64,000 bases of DNA from JAHRAW01 sp965203265. Lineage in GTDB: Bacteria > Pseudomonadota > Gammaproteobacteria > Arenicellales > Poriferihabitantaceae. The stretch lies in contig CBDBBV010000002.1 of the NCBI GenBank assembly GCA_965203265.1, forward strand, positions 1,922,001 through 1,986,000, written 5' to 3'. The notes below the pieces were generated by a model. The model was not told the origin of the DNA, ran no database searches, and saw only the letters and a list, made by a program, of their open reading frames with translations. Made by a program: the position numbers and the translations under genes. Below are positions 1 through 7,523 of the stretch, one piece after another (positions within the stretch are counted from its first letter, which is position 1; each line of letters opens with the position of its first letter).

Positions 1-98
1 CATTGCCTGCCGAGTTTCTCCGCCGCCACCAGCGTTGTGCCGGAGCCGCAAAACGGGTCAAGCACAACAAAGGGGTTATCTGGCTTTCGGGCCATCAT
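1..98 (-). CDS. DNA methyltransferase, 5' fragment running off the left edge (phage-type)
   Basis: Only the first 32 or so codons are inside the window. They begin Met-Met-Ala-Arg and quickly reach LDPFCGSGTT, the SAM-binding motif I of N6-adenine/N4-cytosine DNA methyltransferases. The start codon at 98 overlaps the stop of the phage head gene by ATGA, so the two are translationally coupled and belong to the same phage operon. Motif I this close to the N-terminus would suit an alpha- or gamma-class enzyme, with the DPPY-type motif following outside the window. It could also be a rearranged fragment. Target specificity cannot be told. Confidence 0.7.
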   Translation of the reverse strand, partial: MMARKPDNPFVVLDPFCGSGTTLVAAEKLGRQ

Positions 99-1282
99 TT
101 TTTGCCGTACACCAACTGCCCCAAGCGCACGGTGCGATTGAGGTAGCCGAGCCAGTCCTCCTGCTCCGCCTGATAACCGGTAACCATAGTCCACCCATCA
201 TCCCCCCACTCGAACACCGCGACGGTCGGTAGCGCTCTATCCGCCTCCTGCCACACCTTCACATACCGCCGCTTGATAACCGCCTTGAGCTTGCGATCCT
301 TGGTCGTGATGTACTCGGCGTTCGCCCATATCTCGTCCGGATCGGCGATGGTCAGCGCCACCAGCCGCATGTACTGCCCACGCCAGCGTTTGTCGATCTT
401 CCACTCGCCGTCCGAGCGACGGCGAAACGACTCCTCCCCCATCCACATCAAGTACCCCGCCTTGTCCCGATAAATCGGGCGCGCGGGGTCAATGCCGAGC
501 GTGCGCTGGAAGTCCTCGAAAATTTCCCTCGGCGGGCGACCCGGCGGCATCACCGTATCAGGGGGCGGTGGCTGCGGCGCAAAATCCGGCCCCTCAAGCG
601 GCCCGCGCCGCTGCTCAGGCCGATACGCCTCCGGCGGCGGAACCTGCCCGCGTGGAACCCCACTCGGCGCAGGCGCGCCCGGTTGCGATGGCGTGGCGGG
701 CGGAGACGGCGCGCCCGGCGCGGCTGGCGATGGCGTCCCCGGTGATGGCGCCCCCGGCTGAGGCGTTGCGCCCGGCGTCCCCGGTTGCGGCGGCCTCGAA
801 ACCCCCGGCCTCGGCGCCACCGGCCGCACCTGCGGCGACACCACCGCATCCACCACATCATCAATGACCTCCTGCCGCCCCGGAATCCCATCGAGCGGGC
901 GGCGCACATACTCCATCCCCCACGACCTACGCCCCGGCGCATAATCCCAACCCGGATCAATCCCCACCGGAACCTCGATCACCTCGCCGGTAACCTTATC
1001 CACCCACTCCCGCGTCTCCACCGGCGGCGCCGTCCCCGGCCCGCCAAGCGCATCCGCCTCCTTTGCGGTCAACGCCCGCACCGAACACCGACACCCCCAA
1101 CCATTCGGCGGATAATGCGTCCGCCAAAACGGATCATCATGCCGCAAAATCAACCCATCCCACGCGAGATGCTGCTCGCGGGGGGTGATGGATAGGTGGG
1201 AGTGCTTATAATGGTTGAATTCCCTGAACGCGAATTCGCCTAGTCGGAGCATCGCCTTGCCGCCCATTCCAAAAACCGCCAC
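95..1282 (-). pseudogene. Mu gpF-like phage head morphogenesis protein, N-terminally truncated, with C-terminal PBECR-type nuclease domain
   Basis: The reading frame is open for 395 codons, but phage-like sequence starts only near 1,220, where the gpF-family C-terminal pattern appears (DDPFWRTHYPPNGWGCRC, about residues 50-67). The rest of the usual gpF N-terminus is missing, so this is a truncated gene abutting zapE. A Pro/Gly/Ala-rich linker (about 155-260) leads to a C-terminal domain (about 262-392). Its IADPDEIWAN and RRYVKVW segments and its WTMVTGY end resemble the PBECR2 (phage Barnase-EndoU-ColicinE5/D-RelE) nuclease family known to be fused to phage head proteins. The 5' boundary is uncertain: the first roughly 20 codons of the open frame overlap the zapE start region and are probably not phage-derived. 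A downstream methylase is coupled by ATGA. Confidence 0.72.
1206..1211 (+). promoter_or_regulatory. Putative -10 element upstream of zapE
   Basis: A perfect TATAAT lies at 1206-1211, about 46 bases before the preferred zapE start. No good -35 is visible 16-18 bases upstream. The same ATG (1211) opens a 10-codon mini-ORF ending at 1243, which may be accidental. The element sits at the edge of the truncated phage gene. Confidence 0.35.
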
Positions 1283-2393
1283 GATCGCCGCGACCTCCCC
1301 GCTGGCGCACTACCAACGCCGGGTTGCCGCCGGTGAATTGCGCGCCGATCAGGCTCAGCTGACGGCCATGCGGCAACTCGACGCCCTGCACCGGCAGATC
1401 GTCTCCGCCGGGCAAAAACCGCGCTGGCCGAACCCCCTGCGAAAACACCGCCAACAGCGTTGCCGCGGCATGTATCTGTGGGGCGGGGTTGGCGGCGGCA
1501 AGACCTTGTTGATGGACATGTTCCACCACGCCCTGCCCGAGGGATTGGGGAAGCGAATTCACTATCATCGCTTCATGCAGTCGGTGCACGACGCGAAAAA
1601 ACTCATCACCAACCGGCAGGATCCGCTGGCCCTCATCGCCGCGCAGCTGGCCGGGCGGCGGCGGGTTTTGTGTCTGGACGAATTTTCCGTCACCGATATT
1701 ACCGATGCGATGATTCTCTCCGGCCTCCTGCATCGCCTGTTTTCCAACGGTGTCGCGCTGGTAACCACCTCCAACACGCATCCGGACAACCTCTATCGGG
1801 GCGGACTGCAGCGACAGCGCTTTCTGCCGGCCATCGAGCTTATCAAGGCGCAAACTCAGGTGGTGCAGGTCGACGGCGGCAACGATTACCGCATGGACTG
1901 CCTGCAGTCGGGCGAGATTTATCACATACCCCATGACGAGGCGGCGACGCGGGCGCTACGGCAGTGTTTCGCCCGCCTCGAGGGACTGCAAGGAGCTGAG
2001 GAAGATGAGGGCGAGCAGGCGAACAGTGTGCAGCTGAACGGGCGGGAAGTGGCCGCCGTCGCTGTCGGGCGGGGCACGGCGTGGTTCAGCTTCGCCGCCC
2101 TGTGCGACACCAATCGCGCCGCCGCCGACTACATCGATCTGGCCAAGCGATTCCACACGGTGATTCTCTCCGACATACCGGAATTGGACGCCGCCAGAGA
2201 GGATTCGGCGCGGCGGCTGATCGAGCTGGTGGACGAATTGTACGATCGCGGCGTCAACCTGATCGTCTCCGCCGCCCAGCCACCGGCGAGTCTGTATCGC
2301 GGCAGTCGCCTGCAACAACCGTTCCTGCGCACCGCCAGCCGCCTGCGGGAAATGGCCGCCCGCGAGTATCTGGCGCGCCCCCATCTGCCCTAA
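1257..2393 (+). CDS. zapE: Cell division ATPase ZapE (AFG1 family)
   Basis: ZapE/AFG1 P-loop ATPases associate with FtsZ during division and are linked to respiratory protein turnover in mitochondria. The protein (378 aa from this start) opens with SPLAHYQRRVAAGELRAD, the usual family N-terminus. It has Walker A GGVGGGKT (about residues 78-85), Walker B VLCLDEF (about 140-146) and a VTTSNTHPDNLY sensor segment (about 170-181). The TTG at 1257 is preferred because GGAG at 1246-1249 lies 7 bases before it. An in-frame TTG at 1215 would add 14 unconserved residues encoded in the phage junction. A weak terminator-like hairpin follows the stop. The gene is intact although a phage remnant ends next to its 5' end. 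Confidence 0.93.
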   Translation: MPPIPKTATIAATSPLAHYQRRVAAGELRADQAQLTAMRQLDALHRQIVSAGQKPRWPNPLRKHRQQRCRGMYLWGGVGGGKTLLMDMFHHALPEGLGKRIHYHRFMQSVHDAKKLITNRQDPLALIAAQLAGRRRVLCLDEFSVTDITDAMILSGLLHRLFSNGVALVTTSNTHPDNLYRGGLQRQRFLPAIELIKAQTQVVQVDGGNDYRMDCLQSGEIYHIPHDEAATRALRQCFARLEGLQGAEEDEGEQANSVQLNGREVAAVAVGRGTAWFSFAALCDTNRAAADYIDLAKRFHTVILSDIPELDAAREDSARRLIELVDELYDRGVNLIVSAAQPPASLYRGSRLQQPFLRTASRLREMAAREYLARPHLP

Positions 2394-2398
2394 AACCC

Positions 2399-2427
2399 CG
2401 CCGCATCGCCAAAATAACGGCGTTTTT
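2399..2427 (+). terminator. Possible weak terminator after zapE
   Basis: CGCCG (2399-2403) can pair with CGGCG (2418-2422), and five T residues follow at 2423-2427. The stem is short and the 14-base loop is long, so this may be only a weak intrinsic terminator. Confidence 0.35.
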
Positions 2428-2618
2428 GTGAGAAAACTCACAGAAAACGGCAACAACACCAAATTACACTGCGCCGACAGTGTGTGTCTCGGCAAGCCGC
2501 GACCCCGCTGTTTCACGGGAGGGAGGCCGGCGCAGAGTGTGCAGAATGCGATTCGATACCCTGCAACGGCACCCTTCTCAACAGAAACTCACAGACTCAA
2601 GGAGTTGGAGAATTCATC

Positions 2619-3026
2619 ATGCAAAAGCAAATGCAAATCACCGTTTTATTCAAGGGCCTGCTGGCGGCCTTGCTATTGACCGCATTCTCGGGCGCAGCCC
2701 TGGCCGAGACAATCAACCTCAACACCGCCGACGCCGAGGCATTGCAATACATCCCCGGCATCGGCCCCGGAAAAGCCGAGGACATCATTCGGGTGCGAGA
2801 GGAAACCGGCGGATTCAAGACCATGGAAGACCTGCTGGCGGTGCCCGGCATCGGCGCGAAAACCCTGGAAACCATTCAGGAATTCGGCTCGCTGGACAGC
2901 GGCGTATCCACCCTGACCGAGGAAATGGCAGAAAATCCTCCGAGCAGGGCGAAGTCCAAATCCGCAAAGGACGCAGATGACGCGGACGAGGGACACGAAA
3001 TGGACGACGCAGCCAACGACGGCTAG
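2619..3026 (+). CDS. ComEA-like helix-hairpin-helix DNA-binding protein, exported
   Basis: This is a 135-residue protein with a signal peptide (about residues 1-29, cleavage near ALA-E) followed by a ComEA-type helix-hairpin-helix domain. The domain starts INLNTADAEAL and carries two hairpins, IPGIGPGKAE and VPGIGAKTLE, which bind the DNA backbone. Such proteins hold incoming DNA in the periplasm during transformation or have related envelope DNA-binding roles. The C-terminus is an acidic, Lys/Asp-rich tail. The ATG at 2619 is chosen because GGAG lies 8 bases upstream and it begins the signal peptide. A strong terminator follows, so it looks monocistronic. Whether the host is competent cannot be judged, since no other com genes are present. 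Confidence 0.85.
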   Translation: MQKQMQITVLFKGLLAALLLTAFSGAALAETINLNTADAEALQYIPGIGPGKAEDIIRVREETGGFKTMEDLLAVPGIGAKTLETIQEFGSLDSGVSTLTEEMAENPPSRAKSKSAKDADDADEGHEMDDAANDG

Positions 3027-3053
3027 CAGTCCTTCACGCTATTCGCCAACATT

Positions 3054-3084
3054 GGGGGCCGGAAACGGCCCCCTTTTTTATTTT
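3054..3084 (+). terminator. Intrinsic terminator after the ComEA-like gene
   Basis: An 8-bp GC stem (GGGGGCCG at 3054-3061 with CGGCCCCC at 3066-3073) closes a GAAA loop and is followed by TTTTTT and more T residues. It also insulates the convergent restriction endonuclease gene. Confidence 0.92.
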
Positions 3085-3751
3085 AATCCGCCCCGTGGGG
3101 GCAGTCGATCTCGTGAACCCGCCACGGGGCTTTCTCGCGCAAGTCGCGGTAGCTTACGCGCACGCGGAAATCTTCGTCCAACGATGGAGCATCGCGCCCT
3201 GCTCGCCAGATTGTGTCGGTTTCGTCGGGATTGTAACGATCCTGCAGAATCCCATTGGGGATGCACGCGACGATAATTCGGTCGAGACGGCGTACTCCGG
3301 CATTCTCCAAGTAGACGAATTTGGCAATGACGGTGACCACCAGCAGTTCGCGGCCACGACGTTTGATGACCTGCTCCAAGCCTCCCGGAACGGCGACCGC
3401 GACACCGCTTCTTTGCATTTTCACGATCATCGAAGTCTGGGACATTTGGATGGTAGCGGTGCTGCCGCTACTCTTTTCGGCTTTGGCATCAAGCATAAGC
3501 GCTATCGGCTCGGCATCCGGCGCAAATACATAGATGGCCTTCTTGAAATCGACTTTGCCATAGAGCCGCTCGTGTATCTCCGACAGGCCCATTGCCTCGA
3601 TCGCCTCTCGGACGATGTCTTCCGCTATGTCCTGAGGGCCATCGGTTTCCTCGTGGAAGATGGTTATAGCCTCTTCCAGATAGTCGGTAAGCGCCTGCAC
3701 CACCATCGCCATAACGGTGCGTTCCAGCTGTTCTACGCGATCAGGTTGCAT
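3083..3751 (-). CDS. SfiI-like type II restriction endonuclease
   Basis: This 222-residue protein resembles SfiI as I recall that family. It starts with a VQALTDYLEEA helix, followed by LMLDAKAEKS and QMSQTSM, then PNGILQDRYNPDETDTIW, and ends with a KAPWRVHEI segment. SfiI is a tetrameric enzyme cutting GGCC-N5-GGCC. The Asp-x-Lys of MLDAKA is the likely active-site part. The start at 3751 overlaps the 3' end of the methylase gene by 19 bases, so both form one operon with the protective methylase first. It is about 45 residues shorter than my recollection of SfiI, mainly at the C-terminus, so activity is not assured. GC content is visibly lower than in neighbouring genes, pointing to transfer. 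Confidence 0.75.
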   Translation of the reverse strand: MQPDRVEQLERTVMAMVVQALTDYLEEAITIFHEETDGPQDIAEDIVREAIEAMGLSEIHERLYGKVDFKKAIYVFAPDAEPIALMLDAKAEKSSGSTATIQMSQTSMIVKMQRSGVAVAVPGGLEQVIKRRGRELLVVTVIAKFVYLENAGVRRLDRIIVACIPNGILQDRYNPDETDTIWRAGRDAPSLDEDFRVRVSYRDLREKAPWRVHEIDCPHGAD

Positions 3752-4656
3752 TGATCTGCTACAGCCTCGGTTCGTTGTCTTGCGATGCGGGCGCTGGTGG
3801 GGTCGAGTTCGATGCCGATCCAGTTTCGGCCGAGTTCGGCGGCGACGGCGGTTGTCGTTCCCGATCCCACGAATGGATCCAACACTGTCCCATCGGCGGG
3901 CGAAAACAATGATATGACTCGGCGGGCAAGTTCCTCGGGAAATTCCGCCTCATGCCGATCGTTGCGGCGCACCGATCTGATCGCCCATATACCTCGCGAT
4001 CCCCACTCGGACCACTCCGATGCGCTCAGTCGATTGCGATCATATGTGGTAACGCCCGGACGCCAGAATACATAGATATGCTCGAATTCATCCACGGCGC
4101 GGTAACTGTTGGAGTGCCAACGACTGTTCGCCCAGCACGGATCCTTGTGCCAAATGCGCTGGTCGCAGAGGTACAAGCCTGCGCTGGCGGCCCATTGCGT
4201 TACCAGAGCGCCGGTGAGCAGGATGCGGGTGGGAGTCGAGTGTTTGCCGCCGCGAACGTTGTTGCCCTCCAGCCGGCGCTGCACGGTCTGTTCGCTGCAT
4301 CCCAGAATTGCGGCCAGCTGATGGCGAGTGGCCTCGGGATGTTGTTCGCGCGCGACAAGCACGTCCGATCTCGTGATCGGGCTGGTCTTGCGCGTGATGT
4401 TGTCGGCTTGGAAGCGCGGCATCAGTGGGTCGGGGAAACACAAGATATCCGCGATGTTCACAACGAGGAAACCGCCGGGCTTGATAACGCGCGGATGCTC
4501 CGCAATCACTTCGCACAACAATCTTTGCCAATCGTCGAAGGTCAAGTCCTGTTCGTAGGATTTGCCGACATAATAGGGCGGCGACCAGAAGCTCAGATCG
4601 ACGCTGGCCTCCGCTAGCCGTTGCAGATGTGTGCGAGCATCTCCCGTTAGAATCAT
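3733..4656 (-). CDS. Type II DNA methyltransferase, SPPY (m4C-like) class, partner of the SfiI-like endonuclease
   Basis: From the ATG at 4656 this is a 307-residue beta-class methyltransferase. Motif IV is SPPY (residues 25-28) and motif I is DPFVGSGTT (260-268) near the C-terminus. S/TPPY is typical of N4-cytosine enzymes, whereas adenine enzymes usually have D/NPPY. Between the motifs, residues about 97-130 look like a helix-turn-helix (RHQLAAILGCSEQTVQRRL), which may serve target recognition or self-regulation. The ATG at 4656 is preferred over the GTG at 4677, with GGAG upstream. It precedes and overlaps the endonuclease gene. The link to GGCC-N5-GGCC specificity rests on the partner's family. 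Confidence 0.85.
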   Translation of the reverse strand: MILTGDARTHLQRLAEASVDLSFWSPPYYVGKSYEQDLTFDDWQRLLCEVIAEHPRVIKPGGFLVVNIADILCFPDPLMPRFQADNITRKTSPITRSDVLVAREQHPEATRHQLAAILGCSEQTVQRRLEGNNVRGGKHSTPTRILLTGALVTQWAASAGLYLCDQRIWHKDPCWANSRWHSNSYRAVDEFEHIYVFWRPGVTTYDRNRLSASEWSEWGSRGIWAIRSVRRNDRHEAEFPEELARRVISLFSPADGTVLDPFVGSGTTTAVAAELGRNWIGIELDPTSARIARQRTEAVADQCNLIA

Positions 4657-4740
4657 GCTCCTAACTCCGCCACGCACTGCGGCATGTGCATCACTTGCAA
4701 ATCACGATGTAGTCTCATTGATGACACGCTCTCCGAGTCC

Positions 4741-4746
4741 AGTGTA
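4741..4746 (-). promoter_or_regulatory. Putative extended -10 of the restriction-modification operon
   Basis: On the minus strand TGT-TACACT forms an extended -10 box about 85 bases before the methylase ATG. There is no convincing -35. TACACT recurs upstream of other genes here (2465, 15562, 17574). Confidence 0.35.
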
Positions 4747-4776
4747 ACACCAACCGATACATGCCCACTATTTTCA

Positions 4777-5850
4777 TCACCCCGCCCGCAATCCAAGCGG
4801 ATCGCGCGGTTCGATTCCGTCCATGAATACCTTGCCGCGTTCCTGATGAGCGAGTTGGTAGATCAGGCCCAGCCAGTTGTTGAAGATCGCCTTGCTGGTG
4901 TCGGTCCAGGTGTTTTCGATCCAGCGCAGTGCCTCGGTTTCGGGGAATGCGGGCAGGTCGCGGTAATTGCCGCTTGCCTTGACCACCTGTCGCTCGAATT
5001 CGCGGAGTAGTTGCGATGCCTTGCCGCGCAGGTAGTTGGTTGGAAACGGCGGGTAGTCGTCGCGCACGCCGTCGATGAATCTGCCGACCTCGCGGCGGTA
5101 TTCCTTCAGCAGGCTGACCGCGTCGTATTCCGGATGGCCTTGAAAGAAGACGAAGCGAAAACCATCGGGGCTGACGCCGAAATGCAGGTCGGCTTCCTCG
5201 CTTTCGGCGAGCACCATCAGGCCGGCTTGCTTGAACTGCTCGGCGTTGACTTCGTGCCAGCGGGAATGCGGCGCATCGAATCTGGTGTTGATGTTGGTGA
5301 TCAGGGGATGTTTCTCCGCGGTAATTCGGTTCGAATACACGCCCCAACGTTTTCTCGGCAGGCGGTAGCGCTCGAAATTCCACAGCATTTGCACGATGGC
5401 GTGAGTCGCAAGGCAGGAGCACATTGTCGAGCAGACGTTTTCGCCGGCCCAGCGAACCACCTTTTCCAGCGGCGTCCAGAACGGCTCCCGACTGATGTCC
5501 GCCAGTGCCGGGTTGGCGCCGGAGATGATGAGCGCGTCCAATCCCTCTTCCTTGATCCGCTCGAAGTCTCGGTAGTACTGTTCGATGTACGCGCGCGCCT
5601 CTTCGCTGCGCGGGATTTCGGCGAAGGTGAACGGGTGCACATAGCACTGCACGATGCGATTGCACGATCCCACCAAGCGCAGGAATTGTCGCTCGGTCGC
5701 CTGCAAGGCGGCGTCGGGCATCATGTTGAGGAAGCCGATGTGCAGTTCGCGGATGTCCTGAGTGCGGGCGCGCTCCGGCTGCAGCACTTCCTGACCTTCC
5801 TGCCGCAGCCGCTCGAAGCTGGGCAGGCCGGAATGGGCGATCAGGGGCAT
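4777..5850 (-). CDS. metA: Homoserine O-acyltransferase, MetA family (probably O-succinyltransferase)
   Basis: MetA activates the homoserine hydroxyl for methionine synthesis. The 357-residue protein keeps the family landmarks: HIGFLNMMPDAALQATERQF near the N-terminus, the nucleophilic Cys in CSCLATHA, and His/Glu in QGHPEYD. The Cys region reads CLATHA where E. coli has CWAVQA. The residue that separates succinyl- from acetyl-type enzymes appears small (SGANPA), which fits succinyl transfer, but acyl specificity needs testing. It is longer than the E. coli enzyme (309 aa). The start at 5850 lies one base after the stop of the upstream ATPase gene, making it the last gene of a four-gene operon. 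The open frame extends upstream to 5904 but only inside that neighbour. Confidence 0.9.
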   Translation of the reverse strand: MPLIAHSGLPSFERLRQEGQEVLQPERARTQDIRELHIGFLNMMPDAALQATERQFLRLVGSCNRIVQCYVHPFTFAEIPRSEEARAYIEQYYRDFERIKEEGLDALIISGANPALADISREPFWTPLEKVVRWAGENVCSTMCSCLATHAIVQMLWNFERYRLPRKRWGVYSNRITAEKHPLITNINTRFDAPHSRWHEVNAEQFKQAGLMVLAESEEADLHFGVSPDGFRFVFFQGHPEYDAVSLLKEYRREVGRFIDGVRDDYPPFPTNYLRGKASQLLREFERQVVKASGNYRDLPAFPETEALRWIENTWTDTSKAIFNNWLGLIYQLAHQERGKVFMDGIEPRDPLGLRAG

Positions 5851-5851
5851 G

Positions 5852-6697
5852 TCAGGCGGCCGCGGAGATGGCGTCGCAGATGAGATCGATGAAGTCGGCC
5901 TCATCGCGCAATTCGCCGATTCGCTGTGCGTCTATGTGGTGGCCGTGGCGTTCGGCCAATGTTTGGTATTGCGGCCTGCGGTGTTCGATCAGTCGCGGGA
6001 AAACCCATTGGACGAATTCGTCCGGAACGATTTCATCGGCGGACTCGAGGGCGTTGGTTTCGAGGAATTCGGCCAGATTGCGATCGAGAAACGCCTCTTC
6101 ATAGTACAACGGCTTGGGATTTTCGCGGGCGCGCTGCATCAGTTCTTTCTCCATATCCTGATCCGCCCGCAGATACAGAATCAGGGTTTCGCGCGACAAC
6201 AGATTCCAACATTCGCCATCGCTCAATTCGCAGATGCTGCCGCCGGCGTCGTTGAGAAAGTTGGGATAGCCGTAGATGTTGCGCGCCTTGTCGATGAAGT
6301 CCGCCACATCCTGCATGGCGCGCACCTCGGCGGCGCGAAACAGTCGTTGCCGGCGCTTGAATTCCGCCACGCTCAAGCCGCCCAATTCGGGGTTGCCGAT
6401 CTTGCCGAGGAAGTGCGAGACGATTTTCAGGTTGTCGGTGGAGATGTTGTTGCGGATATAGATGAGGTCGCGGCGAAACAGGTCGCGGAAAAATTCCTGC
6501 TCCATGGCTCTGCTCTTGATGACATCGAGAATGGGTTCGTCCAGATAGCGCGTGCCGATGCGATAGTCGCCGGAATAGTGAAACCACTTGTCCGGCGGCG
6601 GCACCTGAGCGAGGGTCGTCTTGCCCACGCCGGACATGCCGAGCAGGGTTACCGCCTTGTGCGGCCATCGCCGAAACGCCTCGCTGGTTTTCTTCAT
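5852..6697 (-). CDS. P-loop ATPase of unknown role, in the metA operon
   Basis: The protein has 281 residues. It carries a Walker A motif GMSGVGKTT (about residues 20-28) near the start and a long alpha-helical body with conserved-looking segments such as YSGDYRIGTRYLDEPI and YGYPNFLNDAGGSICEL. I recognise it only as an ATPase of the kind often annotated next to a MetA-like acyltransferase in Gammaproteobacteria. It is translationally adjacent to metA (one base between stop and start) and 25 bases downstream of uppP. The neighbourhood suggests a kinase- or chaperone-like step linked to methionine or sulfur metabolism, but that is guilt by association. No membrane segment or signal peptide is visible. 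Confidence 0.75.
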   Translation of the reverse strand: MKKTSEAFRRWPHKAVTLLGMSGVGKTTLAQVPPPDKWFHYSGDYRIGTRYLDEPILDVIKSRAMEQEFFRDLFRRDLIYIRNNISTDNLKIVSHFLGKIGNPELGGLSVAEFKRRQRLFRAAEVRAMQDVADFIDKARNIYGYPNFLNDAGGSICELSDGECWNLLSRETLILYLRADQDMEKELMQRARENPKPLYYEEAFLDRNLAEFLETNALESADEIVPDEFVQWVFPRLIEHRRPQYQTLAERHGHHIDAQRIGELRDEADFIDLICDAISAAA

Positions 6698-6722
6698 TTG
6701 GGTTGAGTGGAACGGGGTGATT

Positions 6723-7523
6723 TTACAAGAATACCAGTAGCAAGATGACGCCGAGGATCACTCGGTAGACGGCGAACCACAACAAGCCGTGGCGCCGCAG
6801 GAAGGCGAGGAACCAATGTATGCAGCCGAGCGCGGTTACTGCGGAAACGGCGGTGGCGAACAGTAGCAGGTGCCAGCGCACCGGCGCAGGCTGGGCGAGC
6901 AGGGCGCGAATCTGCCAGAGACCGGCGAGGGTGATCGCGGGTATCGCCAATAGGAAGGAAAAACGAGCGGCGGCGGCGCGCGTCAAGCCCATCATCAGGC
7001 CGGCGGAGATGGTAATGCCGGAGCGCGAAGTGCCGGGGATCAGCGCCAAAATCTGCGCGGCACCCACCACCAGCACATCGCGCCAGCGCAGTTGCCGCAG
7101 GTCGCGCCGCTTCGCCCCGAGCCAGTCCGCCAGCCCCAGCAAAATCCCGAACCCCAGGGTGGCGAGCGCCACCGGAATCGGTTGGCGCAATATCCCTTGC
7201 ACCCAATCGGCCAGAGCCAGGCCGGCCAACCCCAGCATGAGCGTGGCCACGAGGATCGCCCACGCCAGTCTGCTGTACGGAGTGGGCGGGCGGCCCGCCA
7301 GAGTACCGGCCCAGTCGCGTAGCAACTCGCGAACCTCTCCGCGGAAGTAGATCAGCACCGCCAGCAAGGTGCCCACATGCACGGCCACATCGAAGGCGAG
7401 GCCCTGATCAAGCCAGCCGACCAGCTTGGGCAGCAACACCAGATGGCCGGAACTGGAAACCGGCAGAAATTCGGTCAGCCCCTGCAGCAGCGCTAGCCAG
7501 AATGCTTGGAAGTAGTCGCTCAT
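6723..7523 (-). CDS. uppP: Undecaprenyl-diphosphatase UppP/BacA
   Basis: This inner-membrane enzyme dephosphorylates undecaprenyl pyrophosphate so the carrier can be reused in peptidoglycan and other envelope polymers. The 266-residue sequence has the two catalytic motifs, LTEFLPVSSSGH (about 16-27) and PGTSRSGITISAG (about residue 165), and about eight hydrophobic segments. Its ATG overlaps the stop of the upstream methyltransferase by ATGA, so it is translated as part of that operon. Length is normal. Confidence 0.96.
   Translation of the reverse strand: MSDYFQAFWLALLQGLTEFLPVSSSGHLVLLPKLVGWLDQGLAFDVAVHVGTLLAVLIYFRGEVRELLRDWAGTLAGRPPTPYSRLAWAILVATLMLGLAGLALADWVQGILRQPIPVALATLGFGILLGLADWLGAKRRDLRQLRWRDVLVVGAAQILALIPGTSRSGITISAGLMMGLTRAAAARFSFLLAIPAITLAGLWQIRALLAQPAPVRWHLLLFATAVSAVTALGCIHWFLAFLRRHGLLWFAVYRVILGVILLLVFL

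Noticed and set aside
2479..2547. GC-rich inverted-repeat-containing leader upstream of the ComEA-like gene, considered as a riboswitch
   Set aside because: I could not fit it to cobalamin or any other known riboswitch core.
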